NCBI GenBank assembly: GCA_016714045.1
Contig: JADJNY010000002.1
Location: 248,001-312,000, forward strand
DNA: 64,000 bases
DNA from: Planctomycetota bacterium
GTDB lineage: Bacteria > Planctomycetota > UBA1135 > GCA-002686595
Direction of reading: 5' to 3'
The notes beneath the pieces were generated by a model. The model was not told where the DNA came from, made no database searches, and was given only the letters and a program-made list of their open reading frames with translations. Of the stretch, positions 38,762 through 47,763 are shown piece by piece. Made by a program: the position numbers and the translations under genes. Position 1 is the first letter of the stretch. The number at the start of each line of letters is the position of its first letter.

Positions 38762-39295
38762 ATGGAGTCTCGCCAATGCCCCGCGTGTCAGGCCGACGTG
38801 CCTGCGAACGACGCCGTGTGTCCGCGCTGTGGCGTGCCCGCGCCTTCGTCGTCCGCGGCGGCGGGAGCGAAGAAGCGCTGGCCCGCGTGGGCCTGGATCC
38901 TGATCGGCGTCGGATGCGGCTGTCCCGCCGCGATCGTCGTGCTCGGACTGCTCGCGACGTTGATCGTGCCGAACGTGATGGAGAAGTTCCGGAACGCGAG
39001 TACCGAGAAGGCCCGCACCGACATCGCGGTCATCGTGAACTCGCTGAACGAGTACGCGATCCGCAACGCGGGCCAGTACCCCGAGTCGCTCGAGATCCTC
39101 GTCGTGCCCGACGAGAACGGATACCGCTACCTCGCGACGGAGCGCCTCCCGCTCGATCCCTGGAAGCAGCCGTACCATTACGAACCGCCGCCGGCCGACG
39201 CGCCCGAGCTCGGTCCGCACGTATGGAGTCACGGCCGAGACGGCGAGCCCGGCGGTGACGACGACATCGACAACCGGACGATGGACGACGGCTGA
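38762..39295 (+). CDS. Zinc-ribbon membrane protein with GspG-like C-terminal domain
   Basis: 177 residues from the ATG at 38762. Zinc ribbon CPACQ...CPRCG at 6-26, membrane span at about 44-68, then ARTDIAVIVNSLNEYAIRNAGQYPESL and a DPWKQPYHYEPP...GGDDDID pseudopilin-like tail. A cytosolic ribbon joined to an external GspG-like head suggests a fixed membrane protein rather than a pilus subunit. A frame from 38687 is open, but the ribbon starts directly after the chosen Met. Confidence 0.75.
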   Translation: MESRQCPACQADVPANDAVCPRCGVPAPSSSAAAGAKKRWPAWAWILIGVGCGCPAAIVVLGLLATLIVPNVMEKFRNASTEKARTDIAVIVNSLNEYAIRNAGQYPESLEILVVPDENGYRYLATERLPLDPWKQPYHYEPPPADAPELGPHVWSHGRDGEPGGDDDIDNRTMDDG

Positions 39296-39390
39296 CCGTT
39301 GCGCTCTCTCGCGCGGCCCGCGAGGACTCGTCCCGCTGCCAGGGACGATCTCGACGCCGTTCAGCGCGCGTGGGATCATCTCGACGACGC

Positions 39391-39867
39391 ATGAACATCG
39401 TCGACGAACTGCTCGCGCTCGTCACCGAGTTCGAGGCGAGTCAGCTCGACTACGCTGTGTGCGGCGGTCTCGCTCTCGCGGCGCACGGGCACGTGCGATA
39501 CACCGGCGACATCGAGCTCCTGATCCCGGAGGAGCAGCTCGCGCGGGCCGTGGAGGCTGCAAGGCGTCGAGGGTTCACGCTCGTCGGCCGGAGGAGCTCC
39601 CTCGGCGCGGGGACGGAGCGCGAGCGATCGATCCACCGCATGTCGAAGACGGAGGGCGCCGTCGTGATGAAGCTCGAGCTCGTCACGATCGACGCGGCCC
39701 ACGACGCGACCTGGCAGGAGCGTGAGCGCGTGAGGTGGCGCGATCGGCAACTCGGGCTCATCTCGCGCAGCGGTCTCCTCCGGATGAAGCGCGCCGCGGG
39801 GCGTCCTCAGGACCTCGTCGACGTGCAATCGCTGGAGCGAGGAACGGAGGAGCAGACGGATGGCTGA
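39391..39867 (+). CDS. Nucleotidyltransferase-fold protein (AbiEii/DUF6036-like)
   Basis: 158 residues from the ATG at 39391. Residues 24-44 read CGGLALAAHGHVRYTGDIEL, the GG...R.T.D.D/E pattern of minimal nucleotidyltransferases (Asp40, Glu42 in place of the usual Asp). A PQDLVD segment near the end fits this family. Its stop overlaps the start of the next small gene by eight bases, as in toxin-antitoxin or MNT-type operons. Catalytic activity is plausible but unproven. Confidence 0.7.
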   Translation: MNIVDELLALVTEFEASQLDYAVCGGLALAAHGHVRYTGDIELLIPEEQLARAVEAARRRGFTLVGRRSSLGAGTERERSIHRMSKTEGAVVMKLELVTIDAAHDATWQERERVRWRDRQLGLISRSGLLRMKRAAGRPQDLVDVQSLERGTEEQTDG

Positions 39868-40099
39868 TCCGCGGCCCGAATTCCCCACGCCCGAAGAGCT
39901 CGAAGAGCGCTTTCGGATCCTCGGGCAGCTCTACGACCTCGGCATCGCGCTGCGTGAAATCCGCTTTCTCGATCCCCAAGAGGAGCGCATGCGGCGTCTC
40001 CAGCTCGATCGGGTGAACGACGTTCGGCAGCGCACGTCGGCGGAATCGAACGAGCACGAGCGGCCCGACTCGAACGCGAACGCTCACCCGACGTCGTGA
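39860..40099 (+). CDS. Small helical protein, partner of the nucleotidyltransferase
   Basis: 79 residues from the ATG at 39860, overlapping the preceding gene by eight bases. The predicted helix PEELEERFRILGQLYDLGIALREI is followed by a charged, probably disordered tail. No family recognised. Tight coupling to a nucleotidyltransferase suggests an antitoxin or accessory role (inference). Confidence 0.6.
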   Translation: MADPRPEFPTPEELEERFRILGQLYDLGIALREIRFLDPQEERMRRLQLDRVNDVRQRTSAESNEHERPDSNANAHPTS

Positions 40100-40120
40100 C
40101 GCGCGGACGTCCCGCGCGCG

Positions 40121-41275
40121 TCACTTCGGCCAGACATGCTCCCACCGCGTCCTGTCCGCACTCGCGACGTACACGCCGCCGCACGCGATCGCCACGCGGT
40201 CGTTCGGAGCGGCGCGAATCGCGTTGCTCTGGCCGTGCTCCGGGAGCCCGTCGAGCGCGTGCCAGCGCCCCGCGAAGTCCATCCAGCCGCCGATCGGCTT
40301 GCCCGCCGCTTCGCCGCACGGCCACAGGCCCTGCGTCGTCGTCGCGAACCCGAACACGCGCGCGTTGCGCAGCGGGACCGCGCCGAGTCGGCGCCACGCG
40401 TTCGTCGACGGATCGAACACGAAGAGCTCGCCGTCGAACGTCGCCGCGGCAATGCGCTCGGGCTCTTCGTCGTGCGCGCGCGGGATCGCCTCGAGCGCCA
40501 CGGCGCTCGGCCCATGCGTCGCCGTCCACGTCGTCGCGCCGCGCGTTCCGAGCCACACATCGCCGCCGGCGGAGACGAGGATGTTGGTCGCGCTCGCGAC
40601 GCCGCACACGGCGAAGCGGAACCCGCGCGCTCCGGCTTCGCGCGGGATGGACTCGCCGATCGGCTTCCAACTCGCGAACGACTCCGGTCCCCAGCTCTCG
40701 TGCCGCCAGCAGCGGCCGAGGTCGTCGAGCACGATCGGCTCCTCGCCCGCAGGCGTCAGGAAGTCGACCGGAACGGCGAGCTCGACGCCGTGCCCGACCT
40801 CGACGGGCCACTCGACCTCCGTCCACACGCGCCCGCGGTTGCGCGAGTACGCGAGCGTCGCCATCGAGGCCTCGCCGTGCATGCGCCGCCAGAAGTAGAG
40901 GCTCCAGTAGACGCCGTTCGCGCCGACGGTCATGTCGCGCGACCACAGACGGAGCGGATGCGTCTCCCACGTCGCGCCGCGATCGAGCGAGACGTGCGCG
41001 CGCTCGTCCCAGTCCGCGACGACGATCGTGTCCGCGTCGGGGAAGAGGACGTCCGCGGCGAAGGGGACGCGCGCTTCGATCTGCGGCGCGGGCGAGCTTC
41101 CGTCGACACGCGCGGACGCGGGCTCCCGCGCGACGGGGCACGCGGCAAGACCGTGCGCGACCGAGCCCACCGCGACGGGGCACGCGGCAGAAGTCTGCGC
41201 AACGGAACCCATGGCGAAAGCGAGCGCGAACCACGCGGCTGCGGACTTCGAGGGAGTGGCGCGGAGGAGGTGCAT
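40121..41275 (-). CDS. Secreted propeller protein (sialidase/BNR-like), unknown function
   Basis: 384 residues from the ATG at 41275 with signal peptide (AAAWFALAFAMGSVAQTSA). The mature part has several S.D.GATW/ SRNRGRVW BNR-type repeats and VWLGT, LWPCGE strands, suggesting a six- or seven-bladed beta propeller. The catalytic residues of true sialidases were not found. Near the N-terminus a short direct repeat encodes two copies of AACPVA. Convergent with the small gene pair upstream. Confidence 0.7.
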   Translation of the reverse strand: MHLLRATPSKSAAAWFALAFAMGSVAQTSAACPVAVGSVAHGLAACPVAREPASARVDGSSPAPQIEARVPFAADVLFPDADTIVVADWDERAHVSLDRGATWETHPLRLWSRDMTVGANGVYWSLYFWRRMHGEASMATLAYSRNRGRVWTEVEWPVEVGHGVELAVPVDFLTPAGEEPIVLDDLGRCWRHESWGPESFASWKPIGESIPREAGARGFRFAVCGVASATNILVSAGGDVWLGTRGATTWTATHGPSAVALEAIPRAHDEEPERIAAATFDGELFVFDPSTNAWRRLGAVPLRNARVFGFATTTQGLWPCGEAAGKPIGGWMDFAGRWHALDGLPEHGQSNAIRAAPNDRVAIACGGVYVASADRTRWEHVWPK

Positions 41276-41564
41276 GCGCTCGCGGGCAACGTAGCGGCCG
41301 AGGTGTTGCCGGTCACGCGCTCCACGTAGGGGTCGCTTCGGCTCGCTGACGCGCTCCGTTCTTCGTCCGTGCGCCCCGAGGCACCGACCGACGTCCTTCG
41401 TGGAGGGCGGAGACGGTGCGCTGAGGCTCTCTCGCGCCGCACCGACGGTTCCGCATCGGTGTGACCGCTCCCTCCGATCCGGCTAGTCGTCCCCGTGCCC
41501 GCGGTCGCGCGCTCGCAACCACTCGGCCGGCGTGGACAGGGGGAGACAGCCCCGGGAGCCATCG

Positions 41565-43244
41565 ATGACTCGTCCGTCCGACTGCGCCGCGCTCGCCGCT
41601 GCCATCGCCTGCGCAAACGTCGCGCTCGCGCGACCTCAGGGCATCCAATACGCGTGGCCGACCGGTCCGGGCGTGGCCTACGCCGCTTCGGCCGGCGACG
41701 TCGACGCGGACGGGATTCCCGACGTGCTCGTGGGCGAGCCCGGGTCGAGCTCGGCGTCCATCGGCGTCGTACGCGTGCGTTCGGGGAGCACCGGGGCCGA
41801 GCTCTACTCGCTCGCGGGACTGTCTGCAGGCGACGGTTTCGGCTCGGGGTTGCAGGGGATCGGCGACGTCGACCACGACGGCCGCGCGGACTTCGTCGTT
41901 GCCGCGGCGAATCCGCTCGGCGGCGTCCTTACGCCGTACGTCCAGCTCCGCTCGGGGCTCGCCGGCGCCGTGCTCTGGCAGCTCGCTTCGCCTGCGCCCG
42001 CAACGAGTTTCGGCCACGCGCTCGCGCGTCTGCGCGATGTCGACGGCGACGGCGTCGACGAGCTCGCGATCGCGTTCATGCACTCCGTCAGCACCGGGCG
42101 CGTGCTGGTCGTCTCGGGCGTGAGCGGCGCGGTCTTGACCACGATCTCGCCCCCCGCCGGCGCGACGTCGAGCTTTGCCCGCGCCATCGCGAATGCGGGC
42201 GACGTCGATCAGGACGGCGTGGAGGACCTTCTGGTCGGCGATCCCGATTCTGGGGGCGGCGCGGCCTCGATCGGGCGGGTGACGCTCCACTCGGGCGCCA
42301 CAGGGCTCGTCGTGCACACGATCGTCGGCCCTGTCCCCGGGGGAGCGTTCGGGAACGACGTCGCCGGACTCGGCGACGTCGACGGCGATGGCGTCCCGGA
42401 CTTCGTCGTCGGTGCGCCCAACGAGCCGATCATACCCTCGTTCAACTCGGGCCGTGCACGTTTGTACTCCGGCGCGACGGGAGCGCAGCTCCTCGCCATC
42501 CAGGACGGACCCAATCTGATCCACTTCGGCGAAGGCGTCGATCGCGCGCCGGATCTCGATGGTGACGGGCGCGCGGATGTGCTGCTCGGCGCGGGCCTCT
42601 ACCGGTTCGGCGCGAACGGGTTCTACCCCGCGGAAGCTCGCGTCCATTCGAGCGTCACGGGCCAGCTACTCGAGTGGGGGCTCGTCTCGTCGCCTGGGCT
42701 GACGACGATTCCCGACGCGAACGGCGACGGCATCGAGGACTTCATCGCGCCCGGCGTCTCCCTCGCCTCCGGGCTCTCTCTCGCACTCGCGCTCCATGCC
42801 CAACCGGGAGCGTGGCCCACGGGCTGCCCCGGCAAGACGACTTCGCAGGGCTGCACGCCGGTCATCGGCATGACGGGAGCGCCGAGCCCGACGATCGGCG
42901 ATCCGCTCGCGTTCATCGCGGCCGGCGTCGTCCCGAGTTCCTACGGCACCGTGCTCTGGAGCACGACGCTGGCGCCCATTCCATTCGGAGGAGGAACGCT
43001 CTGCCTGGGGGGCGCACTGCACCGCTGGCCGACCGTGACGACGAGCGGTCCGAGCAGCATCAGCCCGTGCCCCTCTCAGCAGACGGGGACGCTGTCGGTG
43101 CGCGTGTCGCGCGCGAGGCTCGCGGCGACGGGGCTCGCTCCCGGGCAGGTCTTCTTCGTGCAGGCGTGGTTTCGCGACGCGGGATTCGCGCCCCCCGACG
43201 ACATCGGGTTGAGCGACGCGCTCGGCGTGACGCTGTGGCCGTGA
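41565..43244 (+). CDS. Secreted FG-GAP repeat protein with C-terminal SQGC-type module
   Basis: 559 residues from the ATG at 41565, giving a signal-like N-terminus ending ANVALARPQ. About seven FG-GAP/integrin-alpha repeats, each with a calcium-binding D.D.DG..D motif (DVDADGIPD, DVDHDGRAD, DVDGDGVDE, DVDQDGVED, DVDGDGVPD, DLDGDGRAD, DANGDGIED), form a beta propeller. From about residue 418 comes a module with C.GK..SQGC.P.IG, FGGGTLC, PGQVFFVQAWFRD and GLSDALG...WP, distantly related to the C-terminus of the beta-helix proteins at 11692-14114. Confidence 0.85.
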   Translation: MTRPSDCAALAAAIACANVALARPQGIQYAWPTGPGVAYAASAGDVDADGIPDVLVGEPGSSSASIGVVRVRSGSTGAELYSLAGLSAGDGFGSGLQGIGDVDHDGRADFVVAAANPLGGVLTPYVQLRSGLAGAVLWQLASPAPATSFGHALARLRDVDGDGVDELAIAFMHSVSTGRVLVVSGVSGAVLTTISPPAGATSSFARAIANAGDVDQDGVEDLLVGDPDSGGGAASIGRVTLHSGATGLVVHTIVGPVPGGAFGNDVAGLGDVDGDGVPDFVVGAPNEPIIPSFNSGRARLYSGATGAQLLAIQDGPNLIHFGEGVDRAPDLDGDGRADVLLGAGLYRFGANGFYPAEARVHSSVTGQLLEWGLVSSPGLTTIPDANGDGIEDFIAPGVSLASGLSLALALHAQPGAWPTGCPGKTTSQGCTPVIGMTGAPSPTIGDPLAFIAAGVVPSSYGTVLWSTTLAPIPFGGGTLCLGGALHRWPTVTTSGPSSISPCPSQQTGTLSVRVSRARLAATGLAPGQVFFVQAWFRDAGFAPPDDIGLSDALGVTLWP

Positions 43245-43357
43245 CGAAGTCCGTCGTCGCCGCGCGTTCGGCGCGATGACGCGGGCGTGCGCCGTGCTCC
43301 TGCCTGCTCCAGGCTGCGCATCGCTTCGCTCGCCCTCCGCGCGCTAGCATCGCGCGC

Positions 43358-44023
43358 ATGGAGCTCGACCCCGACACGCTGGCGCCGCGCGAGCGCTACA
43401 AGTTGCTCATTGGCTGCATCGTCCCGCGTCCGATCGCGTTCGTGTCGACGATCGCGCCCGACGGCCGGCCGAACCTCGCGCCGTATTCGTTCTTCAACGG
43501 GATCGGCTCCGATCCGATGACCGTGCTCTTCTGCCCCGCGAACAAGGCGGACGGCAGCGAGAAGGACACGCTCGCGAACTGCAAGCCCGTGAGCGAGGGC
43601 GGGACCGGCCAGTTCGTCGTCAACGCGTCGACCGAGGAGTACGCGCGCGAGGTCGCGATCGCGGCCGAGCCGCTCTCGTACGGCGAGAGCGAGTTCGAGC
43701 TCGCGCACCTCGCGACCGCGCCCAGCGCCAAAGTGAAGCCACCGCGCGTCGCGCGCGCGCCGTGGGCGTTCGAGTGCGAGACGCTGCAGGTCGTGCGCAC
43801 GAACCCCGGACGCGCGAGCGGCGGCAACGTCGTCATTGGCCGCGTCGTGCACGTGCACCTCGACGAGCGCATCGTCGACGCGCAGCGGTTGCACGTCGAC
43901 GCCGACGCGCTCGCCGCGATCGGACGCATGGGCGGGCTTGCGTACTGCCGCACGCGCGAGCGCTTCGAGATGCCGCTGGGGAAGGACTCGCTCGGCCTCG
44001 GCTCGCCGTTCGAGGCGCGGTGA
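43358..44023 (+). CDS. Flavin reductase-like protein (FMN-binding split barrel)
   Basis: 221 residues from the ATG at 43358. The N-terminal part (YKLLIGCIVPRPIAFVSTIAPDGRPNLAPYSFFNGI) is the hallmark of the DIM6/NTAB flavin reductase-like family, and CRTRERFEMP near the end fits the same group. It probably binds FMN and reduces flavin or a quinone-like substrate with NAD(P)H; the partner oxygenase is unknown. Confidence 0.87.
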   Translation: MELDPDTLAPRERYKLLIGCIVPRPIAFVSTIAPDGRPNLAPYSFFNGIGSDPMTVLFCPANKADGSEKDTLANCKPVSEGGTGQFVVNASTEEYAREVAIAAEPLSYGESEFELAHLATAPSAKVKPPRVARAPWAFECETLQVVRTNPGRASGGNVVIGRVVHVHLDERIVDAQRLHVDADALAAIGRMGGLAYCRTRERFEMPLGKDSLGLGSPFEAR

Positions 44024-44115
44024 GCTCGAGCACGAGGAGTTGAGGACATGACGTCATCCGATCCGGCATCGATGGGAGACCACCCCGTGAAGGGCGCTCC
44101 GCGCCAGGAGAGCGC

Positions 44116-44643
44116 ATGAGCACGCCGGCCTGTCCTTCCTGCGACGCGCCGATCGAGCCCGGAGCGCGCGCGTGCTCGAACTGCCGCGCGACGTTCGCCG
44201 CGGAGCCGAAGTCGGCCGCGAACAAGCCGCCGCGCTGGCTGTGGATCGTCCTCGGCTTGATCGTCGGCTGCCCGACGATCACGGTGGCGATCGGCTTCGC
44301 GGTGACGCTCTTCGCGCCGCAGGTGCTCGACCGCGCGCGCGCGGCGGCCGAAGCGAAGGCGCTCGAGGACCTCGCCGTGCTCGAGCGCGCGCTCGACGCC
44401 TACGCGCAGCAGCATGACGGTCGCTATCCGGCGAAGCTCGACGTACTCGCGAAGCCCGACGCGTCCGGCGCGAGCGCGCTCGACGATGCGAAGCGCCTGA
44501 AAGACCCGTGGAAGCACGCCTACCAGTACGCGCCGCCGGAGGAAGGCAGCCGCGCGCGTCCGCGCGTGTGGTCCTTTGGCGTCGACGGCGTCGTGGGCGG
44601 CGGTGACGACCTGGAGCTCCCGTCCGCACCCGCTCGGCGCTGA
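44116..44643 (+). CDS. Zinc-ribbon membrane protein with GspG-like C-terminal domain
   Basis: 175 residues from the ATG at 44116, preceded by AGGAGAG. Zinc ribbon CPSCD...CSNCR (6-26), membrane span at about 42-66, then LEDLAVLERALDAYAQQHDGRYPAKL and DPWKHAYQYAPP...GVDGVVGGGDDLE. Fourth member of the GspG-tail group in the window, separated from the other three by about 5 kb. Confidence 0.75.
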   Translation: MSTPACPSCDAPIEPGARACSNCRATFAAEPKSAANKPPRWLWIVLGLIVGCPTITVAIGFAVTLFAPQVLDRARAAAEAKALEDLAVLERALDAYAQQHDGRYPAKLDVLAKPDASGASALDDAKRLKDPWKHAYQYAPPEEGSRARPRVWSFGVDGVVGGGDDLELPSAPARR

Positions 44644-44929
44644 CGAGGAGCGCGCGCTCCGGACCGGACTCGTCGTGACGGACCGTGCGCTCGGACTGCC
44701 GTCGGCGCGCGTGCCGCCCGAAGGACGAATTCGACGCGAGCCCGCATCGAGGGCCCGGTCTGAGCTCGATGACGGAGAGCGGCCCGCCTCGACCGGTTCG
44801 AGGCCGTCCTGGGCGACCGCTGTCGGACCGCGGGCCCGCGACGGAGTTGACGCGCGCCCGAAATCGGCTCGAATGGGCGCACATCCACGGCCGTAGGGCC
44901 GCGCGCTCACGTCGGCTTCCCGCCCCCCC

Positions 44930-46293
44930 ATGACCGACCCTCGACCCCGCTCGCAACCCACGGCCGACTCCGCGTCCGCTCGGTCAGGTGGCTACGCCTG
45001 CGTGCACTGCCGGACCGTCCTTCCGCTCGGCGTGCACGATTGCCCCGAGTGCTCGGGCGCTGCGAGCTCCGGGGTCCGTGCGGACGGATCGAGCTCCAGG
45101 GGCGCGCCGTGGCTCCTCCTCGACGCCGTCGTCGTGCTGCGCGGGTGGATGGTGCTCTTCGCGGTGGTCGCGATCCTGGTGCTCTTCGCGCTGGTGCTGT
45201 TCGTCGACGAGCGACACGTCCAGCCGTGGGGCGTCGAGTACGGGTTCCTGGCGGTCGAGGCGGCGCTCCTCGTCGCGGGCTTGTTCCTGCTGACGTCGCA
45301 CCCGGTGGCGTGGGTCGTCGCGAGCGGCACGGTCGTGACGATCGACGCGGCGCGCATCCTCGCGACGGGGGATGTCCCGGTCATGCGGCTCGCGATCGCC
45401 GGCGCCCTTTGGCTCGGACTGCCGACCGCGCGCTGGGTGCAGCAACTCGTCACGCGGGATCCAAGCTCCTACGTCGCTCGCGCCCTGGCCGGCACACCTT
45501 CGGAGTGGAGGAAGGCCCGTGGGGACGAGAAAGGCGCGGGCGAGATCCTGCAGCAGAGCCGCAAGCGAGCGCTCGTACGCGGGCTCGTGAGCGGCTTCGT
45601 CGTGCTCGCACTCGCGATCGGCGCGGCGGCCTGGCGCGTGGCGGGGATCGAACGGCGCCCCGAGCCCGTGGTGGAGGAGCCGCGGTCGTTCGGCGAGCTC
45701 GCCGCCGAGTTCGACCGCGCATGGCGGGCGTCCGATGTCGAGGCGCTCGGCGAATTGTGCGGGGAGGACGGCGTCGAGGCGCGCGGCGAACTGCGCGAGG
45801 GCCTCGCGCGACGCGGCTGGCGCGGAGCGCTCCCGCCGATCCGCGGGCAGAGGCTCGAAACGGGCGCGCTGAACGCCGAGCTCGTGCTCACGCTCGACGC
45901 GGGCGAGGCGCGCGCGCGGCTCGGGGCGAAGAGCGTCGGGCGGACGAGCCCGCGTACGAATGGCGCCTCGTCGAGCCCGAGCTCCCGCGTCCGCCGATGG
46001 ACGAGTTCGCGACGCGCTTCGCGGAAGCGTGGAGGAGCACAGATCCCGACACGGTGCTCGCATGCTTCGCGCCGGAGCGCGCCGAGACGGTGCGCGCGGC
46101 GCTCGCGGAGCTGGGCGCGCGAGAGGGCTGGTCCGGCGCGCGTCCGAGCATCCTCGGGTGCACGCCCCGCGCCCTCCCGTACGACCACGCCGAGCTGCGC
46201 TGCCCCTTCGCGGGCGGAGAGCTCGTCGTGTCGATGCAGCTCGCGCCCGTGAACCGCTGGCAGGCCGTGTTGGTGAACGTCGCGCGCAACTGA
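44930..46293 (+). CDS. Zinc-ribbon membrane protein with duplicated C-terminal domain (frameshifted)
   Basis: The N-terminal frame (from the ATG at 44930) encodes a zinc ribbon (CVHCR...CPECS, 24-42), about four membrane spans (to ~160), a linker and another span near 215-235. A domain follows starting FGELAAEFDRAWRASDVEALGELC. At about 45938-45940 (GGG) the frame is lost; a second frame continues with ADEPAYEWRLVEPELP and a second copy of the domain (FATRFAEAWRSTDPDTVLACFAPE). The length is one base short of a multiple of three, and adding one G gives a 454-residue protein. No function recognised. Confidence 0.7.
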
Positions 46294-46347
46294 CGGCGCG
46301 CAGCTCGTGCGCACCGCGCGCGCGGGCTCGGTGGACGATGCGCGTCG

Positions 46348-47763
46348 TCAGCGCGTCGCGCGCGCGGGATCGATCTCCGCGAGCGCGTCGAGCGCCGCGC
46401 GCTTGTACAGCACCGACAGCGTCGGGAAGTTCATCACGGCGCGCGCGAGGTAGTCCGCCGTCCCGCCGAGCTCGACCACGGCCTGGCCGAGGTGCACGAG
46501 TTCCGTCGCCTTCTCGCCGACGATGTGCACGCCGAGCAACTTGCGCGTCGGCCGCTCGACGACGAGCTTCAAGAGCCCCGACACGTCGCCGACGATCTGT
46601 CCGCGCGCGTTCTCGCGGTACCACGCGCGGCCGACGACGACGTCGAGGCCCTTCGCGCGCGCTTCGTCCTCCGTCGGGCCGTACGTGCCGACTTCGGGGA
46701 TCGTGTAGAGGCCGTAGGGGAGCACGCGCGCGAGGTCCGCGCGCTCGCACACGCCGAAGAGGCACTGCACGGCGAGGCGGCCCTGCTCCATGCTCGTCGA
46801 CGCGAGGCCGGGCGGCCCGATCACGTCGCCGGCCGCGAGGACGTGGGGGACGCTCGTGCGGAAGCGTTCGTCGACGACGATGCGTTGCTTGTCGTCGACG
46901 CGCACGCCGATCGCCTCGAGCCCGAGGCCCGTCACGTTGCCCGTGCGACCCGCGGCGACGAGCAGCTTGCCCGCGCGGAACGTGGCGCCCTGGCGGGTGA
47001 TGACGCCGACGCCGTGACCCGGCTCGTCGACGACGCGCTCGACCGCGTCCTCGAAGCGGAAGCGGACGCCGAGGCGGCGCATGCGCTCGCGCAGGACGCG
47101 GGTGATCTCGGCGTCGAGGAACCCGAGGATGTCCTTCTTCCCCTCGATCAACGTGACCGGCACGCCGAGCGCCGCGAACAGCGAGGCGTACTCGCATCCG
47201 ATGACGCCGCCGCCGACGACCGTCATCGACTCGGGGATCCGGTCGAGCGCGAGGATCGTGTCGGAATCCACGACGTCCGGATCCTCGAAAGGGAAGCCCG
47301 CGGGATGGCGCGGCGAACTGCCGGTCGCGATCAGGAACCGATCTGCGTGGAGCGGCACGATCGTCCCATTCGCGGTCCGGACCTCGAGCGCGTTCGGCGC
47401 GACGAACGCGCCCGTCCCACGGACGATCTGGACGTGGTGCTCGTGGAGCTCGCGGCGCAGGAGCTCGTGCTCGGACGCGAGCACCTGCTCCTTGCGCACC
47501 ATGAAGCGCTCGACCGGGATCCGTTCGTGGGACAACGCGAAGTCGACACCATAGAGCCCGCGCTGCAAGGCACCCGAGTAGTGCAGCGCCGTCTCCCGCA
47601 GCGTCTTGGACGGGATCGTTCCCGTGTTGAGGCCCGCGCCGCCCAGCTCACGCTGCCGCTCCACGAGCGCGACGCGACGCCCGAGCCGCCCCGCCTCGAT
47701 CGCCGCCGACAACCCGGCCGGTCCCGCACCCAGGACGACGAGATCGAAGCGCGGGAGTTCCAT
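46348..47763 (-). CDS. sthA: Si-specific NAD(P)+ transhydrogenase (soluble, SthA-like)
   Basis: 471 residues from the ATG at 47763. FAD fold VVLGAGPAGLSAAIEAG; the redox site reads GGAGLNTGTIPSKTLRE, so both cysteines of dihydrolipoamide dehydrogenase are replaced, which is diagnostic for soluble transhydrogenases. NAD(P)-binding GGGVIGCEYASLF and the second FAD motif AAGDVIGPP are present. The enzyme balances NADPH and NADH in the cytoplasm. Not to be confused with the true E3 at 14559. Confidence 0.9.
   Translation of the reverse strand: MELPRFDLVVLGAGPAGLSAAIEAGRLGRRVALVERQRELGGAGLNTGTIPSKTLRETALHYSGALQRGLYGVDFALSHERIPVERFMVRKEQVLASEHELLRRELHEHHVQIVRGTGAFVAPNALEVRTANGTIVPLHADRFLIATGSSPRHPAGFPFEDPDVVDSDTILALDRIPESMTVVGGGVIGCEYASLFAALGVPVTLIEGKKDILGFLDAEITRVLRERMRRLGVRFRFEDAVERVVDEPGHGVGVITRQGATFRAGKLLVAAGRTGNVTGLGLEAIGVRVDDKQRIVVDERFRTSVPHVLAAGDVIGPPGLASTSMEQGRLAVQCLFGVCERADLARVLPYGLYTIPEVGTYGPTEDEARAKGLDVVVGRAWYRENARGQIVGDVSGLLKLVVERPTRKLLGVHIVGEKATELVHLGQAVVELGGTADYLARAVMNFPTLSVLYKRAALDALAEIDPARATR

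Noticed and set aside
46348..47763. Second dihydrolipoyl dehydrogenase
   Set aside because: The redox-active cysteine pair is absent (GLNTGT in its place), which marks it as a soluble transhydrogenase.
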